A stretch of DNA of 64,000 nt from Armatimonadota bacterium (GCA_026003195.1 BPGU01000002.1:434001-498000); one strand, 5' to 3'; positions 41,048-51,679 are shown, counted from the stretch's first letter. Notes: generated from the letters alone by a model not told the origin. A program made the numbers and translations.

Positions 41048-43780
41048 CTAAGTCTCGTCCAATACCCCTGTCATGCAGTATAACAACCACAACCCTGCTA
41101 CGTTGTGCTCGATGCCCGCAGGTGTATCCCCCAATCCGCCTGTCATGCGCAGGGTAGTGACAAGCATCCTTCCTTGCCCCACTGTCATGTCCAGCAAGTA
41201 GTCATGTATTGCCAGCGAGCGAGTATCCACCCGACGCAGCACCGGCTGCACCACAGTATCCTCCCCCAGCATCTCCGACAGCCTGTCCGGCACCAGTGCG
41301 CAATCACAGGTTAAGCCCAGAAATTGCGCTCCGGTGTATCCCTGCTGGCGGAACCTCTGCCACAATGGATGGGGCAGGAACAGCTTGGTCGCCTCGCGCC
41401 AGAAAGGCATTCCCTCTGCAGGCAGCCCATCGTGCTGTTCGTGAAACAACACCACGCGCCCACCCTGGCGCAGCGCTTGCAGCAACGAAGGATGCCATGC
41501 GGAGGCAATGATACGCCGTTCGTTCGCAACCTGTGTCTCCGCTATCCGGCGCAGTTGCCAACCCACATTTTCTGCTCCCCGCAGCTTGTGCCGCGGATCA
41601 TACACCGCCCATGCCTCCAGAGCACGGGTATCCACCGGCGGATAGCACCAGAGCTCCCACTCGTTTTCCACCCGTTCGGTATCCATCTCCAGCTCGCAGC
41701 GCAGGGTCAGTGGTTCCATACGCCTGACCGCCGGCATGTGCAACTCCAGAGTCGCAACGTGTGCCAGCGTGCCCGCCCGCAACAACTCCGTGACGCATTC
41801 ACCCTGCTGCAGCGCCTCTCCCACCTCATTCGTCAGACGCCAGCGCAGCTTGCCCTTGCAATCAGCACGGCCGTAATGCGATAGCGCCACCTGCGCAACG
41901 GCGGTTTGTCCAGCACGGAAGTTCCACCAGTCGGTATAGGCAGGGCGGTCGCCACCGCGAACCCATTCGCGCCTGCGGTGGAACTGCAACAGCAGCACAC
42001 TGTCAGCGTTGAAGCGGCGAAAATCGTCTGGCTGCCACTTGAGACCCCCCAGGTCGTCCCATATCCCTGAGGTAGCGATAGGGGTATCGCTGATGCTGGT
42101 CACCACGTAGCCGCTAATTTCCCGATACAGGCGTGTGGTCTCTATCGTCACCTTGCGCTGAAACAGCCCCTGCCGCCTGGAGGAGTACTCCAGAGCACCG
42201 CGATATGGTTCCAAGCCCTGCTGGACAAACTGCTTCACCTGTTGTACTGCATAGACTACAGGGCGTACGCCCTGTGGGTTCACCTCTTCATCTTCTACCG
42301 CCCACCAGGGTGGTGCGCCGCCATACGCCTCTAAGATAGCCGGTATGTCGCGGAAGGTATCCACATCGCAGTATTCACCGAACAGCCAGGGCTGAGCCAA
42401 TCGTCCACGCGGCGCGAAGTAATCAAACAGCGGACGAAGGAACGGCAGGTCGCAGTAAAAGTGGTTGTCGTAGAAATCGGCGTACTCCCGTAGCAAACCG
42501 TGATACGCCTCCCCCCCTCCACTGTTATCCCGTACCAGAGGACTATCGGTCAGACGCTTCACCAACCGATAGAGTTTCTCCAGGAAGGGCGCGCTCGCAC
42601 TGTCCGAGAGCTCGCAGCCCAGAGTCCAGGTAATGATGCTTGGGTGTCCGCGTAACTGCAGCACGATGCGCGTGTACTCTTCAACCACCTGGCGTTGGAA
42701 AGCAGGTGTCACCTCGGGTAGCCACATCGGCAGCTCCATCCAGGCCAACATGCCCATCTCGTCGCACAGGTGCAGGTAGTGTTGGGGCGGCACCCACAGG
42801 CAGAACTTTACCATATTAAAGCCCATCTCGCGCAGCTGTTGCAGCTCAGCACGTACCTCTTCTTCAGTGGGGTTCGGCGCGAGGTGTTGGGGATACCATC
42901 CCCAGTGCAAGATGCCGCGCGGGTAGACGGGCTCGCCGTTCAGCAAGATAGTATCTCCCCTTACCTGCACGGTACGCATTCCGAACCAGCGAGGAATGCG
43001 GCAGGTGTCTCCGTGTAGGTCGGTAATCTCCACCTCCAGGCGGTACAGCTCCGGCGAGTAAGGTGACCACAAGCGAGGGGAGGGGTCATCTAACGTCACT
43101 CGGACGTACCCTCGCTCATCGCACTGCACCTCCCGACTATCCACCTCCTCGCCATCTGGTCGGTAGAGGGTCAACGTCAGGTTGGCAGGCAATTCTCCCC
43201 CGCAGGAGACCTCCACCTCGACATGCCCCTTACCGATAACGTTGGGATAGAGGTCTTCCAGCCACGCTTCGGGGGTACGGATAAGCCACGCCTGTTGCCA
43301 TATCCCTCCGAACGTGCCCCACACGTAAGGCAAGAACCCCGCCAGGGTGCTGGGCACGGGATAGATGTTACCACCCGGCTTGACCACCCGCAGAGCCACA
43401 AACACTTTCCGTTCTTCCAGATAGGGAGTGATATCGCAAGCGAAGCGATCCCAGATACCGACATGCGTGCCCATCTGCCTGCCGTTCACCCATACCTGGG
43501 CAGCGTAGCTCACCCCTTCCAGTAGCAACCACACCCTGCCTCGCTGCCAGTCAGCGGGCACCTCCCCTTCCGTCACATACCATACAGGACCTTCAAAACG
43601 TCGGCAGATGTTCTCCTGTTCCCAACAGTGGGGTACCCTCACAGCTCGCCACTGTCCATCCAGAGGATGGGGCAGATACCACTGCTCTACCTCTCCTCTG
43701 CCCTGCTCATCCGCGCGCATCCACCATTGGGGCAGCTCTTTGCGCCACCTCCCACCCCGGCATAGCGTGCTGAACGGCAT
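41048..43780 (-). CDS. GH2 family glycoside hydrolase (beta-galactosidase/glucuronidase-like)
   Basis: 910 residues from ATG at 43780, preceded by AAAGGAGG. Order: sugar-binding jelly roll ([29 protein letters not shown], ~40-70; [22 protein letters not shown]), Ig-like domain, TIM barrel from ~310 ([33 protein letters not shown]). The acid/base is in [12 protein letters not shown], where the usual Asn before Glu is Cys; the nucleophile is probably E in [13 protein letters not shown]-terminal domain of ~330 residues is unusual. No signal peptide. TGATG overlap couples it to the upstream GT39-like gene. Substrate undetermined. Confidence 0.85.
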   Translation of the reverse strand: MPFSTLCRGGRWRKELPQWWMRADEQGRGEVEQWYLPHPLDGQWRAVRVPHCWEQENICRRFEGPVWYVTEGEVPADWQRGRVWLLLEGVSYAAQVWVNGRQMGTHVGIWDRFACDITPYLEERKVFVALRVVKPGGNIYPVPSTLAGFLPYVWGTFGGIWQQAWLIRTPEAWLEDLYPNVIGKGHVEVEVSCGGELPANLTLTLYRPDGEEVDSREVQCDERGYVRVTLDDPSPRLWSPYSPELYRLEVEITDLHGDTCRIPRWFGMRTVQVRGDTILLNGEPVYPRGILHWGWYPQHLAPNPTEEEVRAELQQLREMGFNMVKFCLWVPPQHYLHLCDEMGMLAWMELPMWLPEVTPAFQRQVVEEYTRIVLQLRGHPSIITWTLGCELSDSASAPFLEKLYRLVKRLTDSPLVRDNSGGGEAYHGLLREYADFYDNHFYCDLPFLRPLFDYFAPRGRLAQPWLFGEYCDVDTFRDIPAILEAYGGAPPWWAVEDEEVNPQGVRPVVYAVQQVKQFVQQGLEPYRGALEYSSRRQGLFQRKVTIETTRLYREISGYVVTSISDTPIATSGIWDDLGGLKWQPDDFRRFNADSVLLLQFHRRREWVRGGDRPAYTDWWNFRAGQTAVAQVALSHYGRADCKGKLRWRLTNEVGEALQQGECVTELLRAGTLAHVATLELHMPAVRRMEPLTLRCELEMDTERVENEWELWCYPPVDTRALEAWAVYDPRHKLRGAENVGWQLRRIAETQVANERRIIASAWHPSLLQALRQGGRVVLFHEQHDGLPAEGMPFWREATKLFLPHPLWQRFRQQGYTGAQFLGLTCDCALVPDRLSEMLGEDTVVQPVLRRVDTRSLAIHDYLLDMTVGQGRMLVTTLRMTGGLGDTPAGIEHNVAGLWLLYCMTGVLDET

Positions 43781-45543
43781 CAAGAGCCTCCTTTCCCCTG
43801 ACGAGCTACCCGTGCACTGTCCTGAAGATGCAGCAGGCGATGGGAGTTCAACCTCCAGCGATAAGCCTCTTGCAACCAGCCCGGCACGCGGTAGACCGAG
43901 ATAGCATATGGACCCACCCATTCCCGCAGGATACGATTGCGGCGACGCAACAGGTCAGGATAGTCCTTTCGCCACCACCACTCACCCTGAATACCATCCA
44001 GCACCACGACATGCGTCACTCCATACCGCTCGATGGGTTCAGGGTAATTGGCAAGGCGCGGTATGACCAGCATGGCAGAAACCGGTGCATCCAGGCACAA
44101 TCCTGGGGCGCAGTTACCGGCAACCACTGCGCCCTGAGGCAAAACCTGCTCCAGCCTCTGAGCCAGGTGCTTCAGGTTGTACTGGCGGTTCTGATACCAG
44201 CCGGTGAAGTACCAGAAGTTCCCCACCGCGATCACCGCCAGCGCCGCCGCCGGTGCCCATGCCAGAGAAAATCTACCTGCTGAAAGGAGGCGATGCAGCA
44301 CCCACTGTGCTGTCGCCGCCAGCGGAAACACCAGCAGCAAGGTCAGATTCACTATCTCCCACGAGAAGGGCGCTCGCAGGGCAAACACCAGCGCAAAATA
44401 CAGCGCATATCCCAGCATCAGCGTGCGCAACAGATGCGCCCACCACTCACGCGGTCGCCATACCATGCGCATGATGTCCGGCAAGCGCACGACCCCAAAT
44501 GCTGCCAGTGCGGAGATAGCAGGGTAGACAGGCACATAGTACCGGCTGGGTGCATAGCGAATGAAGGAGAGCAAAGCAATACCCAACCACATCCACACCA
44601 GCAAGAACTCCACCGCGCCGTCTCCCTTGCGCCGCTCCTCCTTGCGGAAAACCGCCAGCAAGGTGGTGGTGAGGGCGAGGAAGATGGTAACGGGCATGTG
44701 GGCGAACAGATAGCCCATCAAACCGTACTGGTAATTCAGCAAAGCACGACGCACGTCCGCGTACGCCTCCACCAGGCTACGGGGCAGTATCTGGTAGGTC
44801 AGGTAGAAGTCGCTCATGTGACGGTACTCCCGCCAGTGCGGTAGCAACCATACCCCAGCGTAGAGCATCCCGGCGAGGAGCATTCCACCTGCGGCTGCAG
44901 CCATCTCCCAGCGCGAGTTGCGCCCATGCGTTCTGCCGCTCCACCAGCTCGCCAGCAAAGGAGCAGGAACGAAGAAGGCGCACAACGACTTGATGCTGCA
45001 GGCAACAACCGTCATCACACCAGCCAGCGCAGACCATGCCAGCCCTTCGCCGCGGCGCACCCAAGCGTAGAACGCCAGAGCCAGAAAAAGCGTGGCAGGC
45101 GTCTCCAGCAGAGCCATGCGGTTGTACATCAGGTAGGCATGTTCCCACGCCAGCACCAGCGTGCCCAGCCACGCCACCCGCTCGCCGAAAGCCCGTCGCA
45201 GCGCAGCAAACAGCACCACCAGCGTCAGCAAAGAGCACACCACCGAAACCGCCCGTGCCTGTGGATAGCCCACACCGAATACGCGAAACACCGCCGCCTG
45301 CGCCGCGTGCACCAGCGGGCTAAGCACCATATTATTGAACTCGTTGGTGCGCGCGTGTCCCAGCAGCACCGCGTTGCGTGCGTTATGTGTATAAAAGCCC
45401 TCGTCGGTGAGCAAGCCACTGCTCCAGCAGAGGCGAAAGTCGGGGTCGGCATCCAGCGACACCACCCTCGCCCATACCGCCAGTGCAGCAGCGGCGACAA
45501 TCAGTATGATGAACACCTTGCGTTGATCCATTTTTCCATCCAT
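43780..45543 (-). CDS. GT39/PMT-like membrane glycosyltransferase
   Basis: 587 residues from ATG at 45543; ATG at 45531 is an alternative. About 11-12 hydrophobic helices follow the first one (VFIILIVAAAALAVWARVVSL). The first periplasmic loop carries LLTDEGFYTHNARNAVLLG, with the acidic D-E pair typical of ArnT/PMT (clan GT-C) enzymes, and TNEFNNMVLSPLVHAAQAAVFRVFG. A soluble C-terminal ~100 residues follow (VVVLDGIQGEWWWRKDYPDLL). It should transfer sugar from a polyprenyl-phosphate donor to an envelope acceptor. Its start overlaps the hicA stop (TAATG), so it may once have been expressed through hicBA. Confidence 0.85.
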   Translation of the reverse strand: MDGKMDQRKVFIILIVAAAALAVWARVVSLDADPDFRLCWSSGLLTDEGFYTHNARNAVLLGHARTNEFNNMVLSPLVHAAQAAVFRVFGVGYPQARAVSVVCSLLTLVVLFAALRRAFGERVAWLGTLVLAWEHAYLMYNRMALLETPATLFLALAFYAWVRRGEGLAWSALAGVMTVVACSIKSLCAFFVPAPLLASWWSGRTHGRNSRWEMAAAAGGMLLAGMLYAGVWLLPHWREYRHMSDFYLTYQILPRSLVEAYADVRRALLNYQYGLMGYLFAHMPVTIFLALTTTLLAVFRKEERRKGDGAVEFLLVWMWLGIALLSFIRYAPSRYYVPVYPAISALAAFGVVRLPDIMRMVWRPREWWAHLLRTLMLGYALYFALVFALRAPFSWEIVNLTLLLVFPLAATAQWVLHRLLSAGRFSLAWAPAAALAVIAVGNFWYFTGWYQNRQYNLKHLAQRLEQVLPQGAVVAGNCAPGLCLDAPVSAMLVIPRLANYPEPIERYGVTHVVVLDGIQGEWWWRKDYPDLLRRRNRILREWVGPYAISVYRVPGWLQEAYRWRLNSHRLLHLQDSARVARQGKGGS

Positions 45544-45763
45544 TAAAGAAGTTCTCTGAACTCCTCTACACTTAGACCCGCCTGTCGGATGATGGTTCGC
45601 CAAAGCCCTCTGCCCAGTTCCTTGTGATCGGGTACAACAACCTGGGCAAACGGTTCGTCTCAGCGCAGAATAATATGACTTCCTTCCTGTCGCTGAAATA
45701 GAAACCGACCTTTTCGAGCGCTTGGACACATCGACGCCCCGATATGCGAGGGAGATGGCTCAT
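45543..45763 (-). pseudogene. hicA: Inactivated HicA mRNA interferase
   Basis: Starts ATG at 45763 (overlapping hicB by ATGA) with MSHLPRISGRR, ALEKVGF. One T appears lost from the T-run at 45696-45698: only after a frame change does the sequence continue FQRQEGSHIILR, the double-stranded-RNA-binding core with its catalytic histidine. The restored frame then meets a TGA (45662-45660, probably from CGA) before DEPFAQVVVPDHKELGRG and TIIRQAGLSVEEF, ending at TAA 45545-45543. Two independent lesions make it non-functional unless recoded. Confidence 0.85.
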
Positions 45764-45966
45764 ACAACAACCACCATCGCCTCAAAGCGCTCTTCAGGAA
45801 CTGGCAGGTTGTCTTCTTGCAGTACTGCAACGTAGCCCCTTATCGCCTCCCGGATGTTTTCCAGCGCTTCTTCCCGGCTTCTACCCTGTGTGGCGCATCC
45901 GGGCAGACTGGGGCATTCGGCAACCCAGAAATCGTCCTCGTCCTTGTAGAGTAACACCTGTCGCAT
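45760..45966 (-). CDS. hicB: HicB-type antitoxin
   Basis: 68 residues, intact: VLLYKDEDDFWVAECPSLPGCATQG (partial RNase H-like fold with the SLPGC segment), then SREEALENIREAIRGYVAVL and the tail LPVPEERFEAMVVVV. The short form without a DNA-binding tail is common. It would mask HicA, but the adjoining hicA is broken, so it may now be a relic or a trans-acting neutraliser of other HicA toxins. It lies 32 bp after carA, in the pyr operon, with GGGGGAC before ATG. Confidence 0.9.
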   Translation of the reverse strand: MRQVLLYKDEDDFWVAECPSLPGCATQGRSREEALENIREAIRGYVAVLQEDNLPVPEERFEAMVVVV

Positions 45967-45998
45967 TATTGTCCCCCTGCCCAGGCATGTTCCATGCT

Positions 45999-47111
45999 CT
46001 ATCCTTTGCTCTCGTCAATGAGCCGCAAAAACTCCGCGAAGTACGGATCGCTGTCGCGCGGGCCGGGCGACGCCTCCGGATGATACTGCAAGGTGAAGAT
46101 AGGCAGCGATGTATGGCGCAAGCCTTCCACCGTGCCGTCGTTCAGGTTAATCTGCCACACTTCCATGCCCGGTTCCAGCCCTGACGGGTCCACGGCGTAT
46201 CCGTGGTTCTGCGAAGTAATCGTCACCTGCCCGGAGCGCAGGTCCTTGACGGGGTGATTGCACCCCCGATGCCCGAACTTCAGTTTGAAGGTCTTCGCGC
46301 CGAAGGCTGCTCCCACCAGCTGATTGCCCAGGCAGATGCCGAAAAGGGGCACTTTGCCTACCAGCCGGCGCACCTGCTGCACAATGTCGCCCAGCAGGGC
46401 GGGGTCGCCAGGTCCCGGCGAGAGGGCGACTCCGTCGGGATGCGTCGCCAGTATGTCCTCCGCCGTAGCCGTGCAGGGCAACACCGTCACCCGACTGCCC
46501 AGCGCGGCGAACCTCCTGAGGATATTGTACTTCAGTCCGCAGTCTATCAGCGTGAGGCGGTAGCGCGTGCCGGGCAGTACCGGTGCATCTACCGGCTTCA
46601 TTCCCTCCGCATCCCAGACATAAGGCTCCGGTGTGGTAACCATGCGCACATAGTTGAACTGCTCGTAACGGGGTGACGCCTGCAAATGGCGCAGCGCCTC
46701 CTCGCGGGTCAGCTCGGTGGTCAGGATACCCATCATCACCCCTGCCGCACGCAGCCGGCGCGTGAGGGCGCGCGTATCGATGCGATGAATACCCGGGATA
46801 CCTTTCCCCTGCAGGTGTTCGCGCAGCGTCCAGCGGGCACGCCAGTTGCTGGGATGTTCACACGCCTCCCGTACTACCAGCGCGGAGACCTGAATGCGCC
46901 GAGATTCGTCGTCCTCCTCGTTGATCCCGTAGTTGCCGATGAGCGGATAGGTCAGCGTGACAATCTGCCCGGCATACGAGGGGTCGGTGAGTATCTCCTG
47001 ATAGCCGGTCATACCGGTGTTGAAAACCACCTCGCCGACCACCGTACCGGGCGCGCCAATCGCCTCGCCCTCAAAGGTCACCCCATCTTCCAGAGCCAGT
47101 AACGCCTTCAT
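45999..47111 (-). CDS. carA: Carbamoyl-phosphate synthase small (glutaminase) subunit
   Basis: 370 residues from ATG at 47111, with GGGAGG before it. The N-terminal domain opens LALEDGVTFEGEAIGAPGTVVGEVVFNTGMTGYQEILTDPSYAGQ. The class I amidotransferase domain carries VALSPGPGDPA, the nucleophile in FGICLGNQLVGAAFG, and the His-Glu in TLQYHPEASPGP. It hydrolyses glutamine and channels ammonia to CarB. It overlaps the upstream amidohydrolase by ATGA, yet carB lies 5 kb downstream after unrelated genes. Confidence 0.97.
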   Translation of the reverse strand: MKALLALEDGVTFEGEAIGAPGTVVGEVVFNTGMTGYQEILTDPSYAGQIVTLTYPLIGNYGINEEDDESRRIQVSALVVREACEHPSNWRARWTLREHLQGKGIPGIHRIDTRALTRRLRAAGVMMGILTTELTREEALRHLQASPRYEQFNYVRMVTTPEPYVWDAEGMKPVDAPVLPGTRYRLTLIDCGLKYNILRRFAALGSRVTVLPCTATAEDILATHPDGVALSPGPGDPALLGDIVQQVRRLVGKVPLFGICLGNQLVGAAFGAKTFKLKFGHRGCNHPVKDLRSGQVTITSQNHGYAVDPSGLEPGMEVWQINLNDGTVEGLRHTSLPIFTLQYHPEASPGPRDSDPYFAEFLRLIDESKG

Positions 47112-48709
47112 TCGAACCTCCCTGCCACCACTCTGCCTCCGAAAACGGTAGCCACCACACGCACGTCCTCCCATTCCTCTACTGGGGCCGCCGCCGGGTC
47201 GCGGCTGAGCACCACGAAATCTGCCCGCTTACCCGCGCTCAGTGAGCCTGTATACCCTTCATCGTGCACCGCGTACGCCGAGCCTTTTGTGTACAGACGG
47301 ATGGCAGTCAGTGCATCCACCCGCTCGCTTTCGCCCAGCACCACACCCAGCGGCGTCTTGCGCTCCATCGCTGCGCGGATACCGTCCAGTGGCGCGCCCG
47401 GTACCACCGGACAATCGGAGCTGAACGCAACGGGGACGCCTGCTTGCAGTAAAGATGTAACCCGATTCAGCCGTCGCGCTCGTTCTTCGCCCAGACCGTA
47501 ACGGTAGGCATCGCCCAGTCGCGCTACAAATTCGGGTTGCAACACCGCCACTACCCCCAGCTGGCGCAGACGGTCTATCAGTTCATCGTCCAGCAACATG
47601 CAGTGCTCGATGCGGTGACGCACATCGGCACGCGGATACTGCCGTAATGCCTGCGCGTAAAGGTGCAGCATCGTCTCTATCGCCCGGTCGCCGATGGCGT
47701 GCGTCGCGATTTGCCATCCCGCCCGGTGCGCGCCCATCACGTACTCCTCCAGCTCCTCTTCACTGTGCAGCAGCATACCGGTTGTGCCGGTATCCACAAA
47801 CGGCTCCTTGAGCGCAGCGGTGCGCGTGGTCAGCGCCCCGTCGGAAAACACCTTCGCGATACCCACTCGTACGCCGTCACACCCCGTGCGGATGTCCTGA
47901 GGTCGTATCCACGCACCCTCGCGCCTCAGCGCGCCTGCCAGTATCATCAGCGTTACCCGCAGAGGCGCGCCTTCGTTCACCGCCTGCGTGTAGGCGGCGA
48001 GTTCTCCCTGCAGGTCGCCCCAGCCGGTGCTCGCGTCTGCTGCCGCGGTAATACCTTTTTCCGCCATTGCCTGCGCTGCCAGATGCAACGCCCGGACGCG
48101 CTGCGCGTGCGAAAGCGGAGGCTGGTGTCTGGTAACCAGGTCCACCGCGCTCTCCAGCAGTACGCCTGTCGGCTCGCCCTGTGCATCTCGTTCGATGGTG
48201 CCGCCGGGTGGGTCGGGTGTCTCGCGAGTGATGCCCGCGATTCGCAGCGCGGCGGAGTTCGCCACCCCGCCATGCTTGCTGGTATGCTCGATGAACACCG
48301 GCTTCTCTGCACTGACCTGATCCAGCTCATAGCGCGTCGGATGCCTGCGCTCTGTCATCCGGTTCTGGTCGTAGAAGCTGCCTGTAATCCAGGGTGCATC
48401 CGGGTGCTCCCCTGCCCAGCGACGCAACTGTGTGATCAGGCTGGGAATATCGGGCGCGTGCTCCGGGCTGAGGTTCGCCGCGCTCAGGTCCAAGCCGTAT
48501 GCCAGAATATGGCAGTGGCAGTCATTGAAGCCGGGAACGACGTACAGCCCACCGCCGTCTACCCGCTTCGCCCCTGGGTAACGCACGGAGAGGTGCTCCC
48601 TCTCGCCGACCGCCAGAATGGTCTCCTCGCGCCACACCATTGCGTCGGCAATGGGCTGGTTGACGTCCATCGTGTATATCTTGACGTTGTGTAACAGTGT
48701 TTCGGGCAT
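47108..48709 (-). CDS. YtcJ-like metal-dependent amidohydrolase
   Basis: 533 residues. The metal site DCHCHIL (~63-69) follows the GFND loop, with further histidines in THAIGDRAIE and RHRIEHCMLL and the terminal aspartate in FSSDCPVVPGAP. DGALTTRTAAL and the C-terminal TKGSAYAVHDEG, GSLSAGKRADFVVLSRDP are family-typical. Members act on N-substituted formamides or related amides, and the physiological substrate is unknown. It sits between pyrC (3-bp gap) and carA (ATGA overlap), an uncommon place, and may relate to pyrimidine or amide salvage. Confidence 0.88.
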   Translation of the reverse strand: MPETLLHNVKIYTMDVNQPIADAMVWREETILAVGEREHLSVRYPGAKRVDGGGLYVVPGFNDCHCHILAYGLDLSAANLSPEHAPDIPSLITQLRRWAGEHPDAPWITGSFYDQNRMTERRHPTRYELDQVSAEKPVFIEHTSKHGGVANSAALRIAGITRETPDPPGGTIERDAQGEPTGVLLESAVDLVTRHQPPLSHAQRVRALHLAAQAMAEKGITAAADASTGWGDLQGELAAYTQAVNEGAPLRVTLMILAGALRREGAWIRPQDIRTGCDGVRVGIAKVFSDGALTTRTAALKEPFVDTGTTGMLLHSEEELEEYVMGAHRAGWQIATHAIGDRAIETMLHLYAQALRQYPRADVRHRIEHCMLLDDELIDRLRQLGVVAVLQPEFVARLGDAYRYGLGEERARRLNRVTSLLQAGVPVAFSSDCPVVPGAPLDGIRAAMERKTPLGVVLGESERVDALTAIRLYTKGSAYAVHDEGYTGSLSAGKRADFVVLSRDPAAAPVEEWEDVRVVATVFGGRVVAGRFE

Positions 48710-48712
48710 TTG

Positions 48713-50002
48713 TTACCACCGCTCGTGATAAACGACTTTACCAGCCACCATCGTCAACACCGGCTTGCCCTGCAATTCCCAGCCCTCAAAGGGCGTGTTG
48801 CGCGATTTAGAGCGGAACTCGCTGGCGCGCACCGTCCACTTTCGATTCGGGTCAAATAGCGCGACGTCCGCCGGTGAACCCGGTGCCAGCGTGCCGCCCG
48901 GCAACCCCAACACCTTCGCCGGCTGGCAGCTCATCTTCTCCACCAGCTGGCTCAGGCTCATCCTGCCCGTGGACACCAGCTCGGTATAAGAGACGGCGAA
49001 GGCGGTCTCTAGCCCCACGATACCAAAAGGCGCGAGCGCGAACTCCTGCGCTTTCTCATAAGCGGCGTGCGGCGCATGGTCGGTGGCGATGGCATCTATC
49101 GTGCCGTCCCGCAGCCCCTCGATGATCGCATCACAGTCCGCCTGTGTACGCAGGGGTGGGTTCATCTTGGCGCTGGTGTTGTAACCCAGACATGCCTCAT
49201 CGGTCAGCGCGAAGTAGTGGGGACAGGTTTCCGCCGTTACCGGTGCGCCCATCTGCTTCGCCCAGCGGATGATTTGCACCGCCCCCGCCGTAGACACGTG
49301 CAGGATGTGCAGCCGACATCCTGTATACAGGCTCATCAGACAGTTTCGCGCCACCTGCGTCTCCTCGGCGACCGACGGCATCCCGCGCAAGCCCATGATG
49401 GTAGCGGTCAACCCCTCGTTCATGCACGCATCACGGGTCAGCGATTTATCCTCGCAGTGCGTCATGACCGTCAAACCCAGCTGCGCGGCGTACTCCATCC
49501 CCCGCCTTAGCACTTCCGCCAGCTGCAGGGGATAGGCGTCATCGGTCACCGCCACTGCGCCCGCCTCTTTCAATGCAGCCATCTCGGTGAACCCTTCGGG
49601 CTGCAGACCCTTTGTGATGGCGGCAACGGGGTACACTCGCGCCACGCCCACCTCTTCTGCCCGCCTCAGTAAACCGCGAATGACCGAAGGTTCGTCCAGC
49701 GGCGGGTCGGTGTTAGGCATACAACACACCGCGCTGAAGCCTCCTGCCACCGCCGCCTGCGTGCCCGATTGCACATCCTCCTTGTACTCATAACCCGGCT
49801 CGCGCAGGTGCACATGCAGGTCTATCAGCCCTGGGGTGAGCACCAGCCCCGAACAATCGATCACTTCACAACTGCCCACATCATAGGGCGTGCTGTCCTC
49901 CACAATCGCCAGCACCTTGCCTTCATCCACCACCACATCGGCGACCCTATCGATCCCCTGCGAGGGGTCACACACGTGCGCTTTGCGAAAGATGGTTCTC
50001 AT
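48713..50002 (-). CDS. pyrC: Dihydroorotase (class I)
   Basis: 429 residues. The zinc motif is DLHVHLREPGYEYKED (HxH at ~62-64), the carboxylated-lysine position is replaced as in type I enzymes, with THCED, LHILHVSTAGAV, AETCPHYFALTDE and the catalytic ATDHAPHA following; the C-terminal PGGTLAPGSPADVALFDPN is conserved. It cyclises carbamoyl aspartate to dihydroorotate. Class I dihydroorotases often work in complex with aspartate carbamoyltransferase, whose gene overlaps by ATGA just upstream. Confidence 0.96.
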   Translation of the reverse strand: MRTIFRKAHVCDPSQGIDRVADVVVDEGKVLAIVEDSTPYDVGSCEVIDCSGLVLTPGLIDLHVHLREPGYEYKEDVQSGTQAAVAGGFSAVCCMPNTDPPLDEPSVIRGLLRRAEEVGVARVYPVAAITKGLQPEGFTEMAALKEAGAVAVTDDAYPLQLAEVLRRGMEYAAQLGLTVMTHCEDKSLTRDACMNEGLTATIMGLRGMPSVAEETQVARNCLMSLYTGCRLHILHVSTAGAVQIIRWAKQMGAPVTAETCPHYFALTDEACLGYNTSAKMNPPLRTQADCDAIIEGLRDGTIDAIATDHAPHAAYEKAQEFALAPFGIVGLETAFAVSYTELVSTGRMSLSQLVEKMSCQPAKVLGLPGGTLAPGSPADVALFDPNRKWTVRASEFRSKSRNTPFEGWELQGKPVLTMVAGKVVYHERW

Positions 50003-50919
50003 GCTGCCGCCTCCCCGCCCAGAAGATGATACAGCACCGCCATACGGATTGCCACGCCGTTGGTCACCTGATCCAGGATGACCGAACGCCCGCTATCCGC
50101 CACATCATCAGCAATCTCTACACCGCGATTCATAGGACCCGGGTGCATGACGATACAGTCTGGCTTCGTCACCTCCAGCGCTTTCGCGTGGACGCCCCAG
50201 CGTTGCGAGTACTCCCGCAGGCTGGGCAGTAAGCCACGTTCCATACGCTCCTGTTGCAGGCGCAACGCCATCACCACATCTGCACCTTCCAGCCCTCTGT
50301 GCAAGTCGGTATACACCTCGACGGGCAATCGGCGCACATCGCGCGGCAGCAGCGTTGCCGGACCCACAAAACGCACCTTCGCGCCCATTTTGGTCAGCCC
50401 CCACAGGTTGCTCCGCGCCACTCGGCTGTGCATGATGTCGCCCACGATAGCGACGGTGAGTCCTTCCAGTTTGCCCTTGTGCTGCCGGATGGTGAGCATA
50501 TCCAGCAGCGCCTGCGTCGGATGTTCGTGCATCCCGTCGCCCGCGTTGACCACCGGAATATCCAGTGCCTGCGCCACCAGATGGGCAGCTCCCGACTGCG
50601 GATGGCGCATCACCAGACAGTCAATGCGCATTGCCCGCAGGGTCCGCACGGTATCCAGCAAGCTTTCTCCTTTCTGCACGGAGCTGGTTGCGGCTGCCAC
50701 GCTGGTGGTATCCGCCGACATGATTTTGGCGGCGTTTTCAAACGAGACGCGCGTGCGGGTGCTCGCTTCGTAAAAAAGGGTCACTACCTGCCTGCCCCGC
50801 AAGGTGGGCACCTTCTTCACGGGACGGTCTAAAATCTCCTTGAAGGACTGCGCCGTGTCCAGCAACAGACGGATGTCTTCTGGCTCCGTCTCACGCAGGG
50901 TAATCAGGTCCGTCAACAT
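49999..50919 (-). CDS. pyrB: Aspartate carbamoyltransferase catalytic chain
   Basis: 306 residues. Carbamoyl-phosphate binding motif FYEASTRTRVSFE (STRTR ~53-57), HPTQALLDMLTI (~133) and MHPGPMNRGVEI (~265) are present. No regulatory-chain gene pyrI is adjacent, in line with a PyrC-associated form. It condenses carbamoyl phosphate with aspartate in the first committed step of pyrimidine synthesis. It lies 2 bp after pyrR and overlaps pyrC (ATGA). Confidence 0.97.
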   Translation of the reverse strand: MLTDLITLRETEPEDIRLLLDTAQSFKEILDRPVKKVPTLRGRQVVTLFYEASTRTRVSFENAAKIMSADTTSVAAATSSVQKGESLLDTVRTLRAMRIDCLVMRHPQSGAAHLVAQALDIPVVNAGDGMHEHPTQALLDMLTIRQHKGKLEGLTVAIVGDIMHSRVARSNLWGLTKMGAKVRFVGPATLLPRDVRRLPVEVYTDLHRGLEGADVVMALRLQQERMERGLLPSLREYSQRWGVHAKALEVTKPDCIVMHPGPMNRGVEIADDVADSGRSVILDQVTNGVAIRMAVLYHLLGGEAAA

Positions 50920-50921
50920 GG

Positions 50922-51578
<657 letters not shown>

Positions 51579-51589
51579 CCCGTTGCATA

Positions 51590-51619
51590 GAGTATAACGG
51601 ATAGCAGGGCGGTTTGTCA
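51590..51619 (-). promoter_or_regulatory. Promoter of the pyrimidine operon
   Basis: TTGACA (51619-51614) and TATACT (51595-51590) with an 18-bp spacer, 12 bases upstream of the PyrR element. Both hexamers are near-consensus. Confidence 0.75.
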
Positions 51620-51679
51620 AGCGAATGCCCTTGCCCCATGAGACGTGTTCGGGGCAGCACAGGCACGGTCGGATGTTGT

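Noticed and set aside
51614-51622. TGTCAAGCG near the pyr promoter as another copy of the TGTCAAGC repeat
   Set aside because: It is explained by the TTGACA -35 box; the flanks do not match the repeat family.
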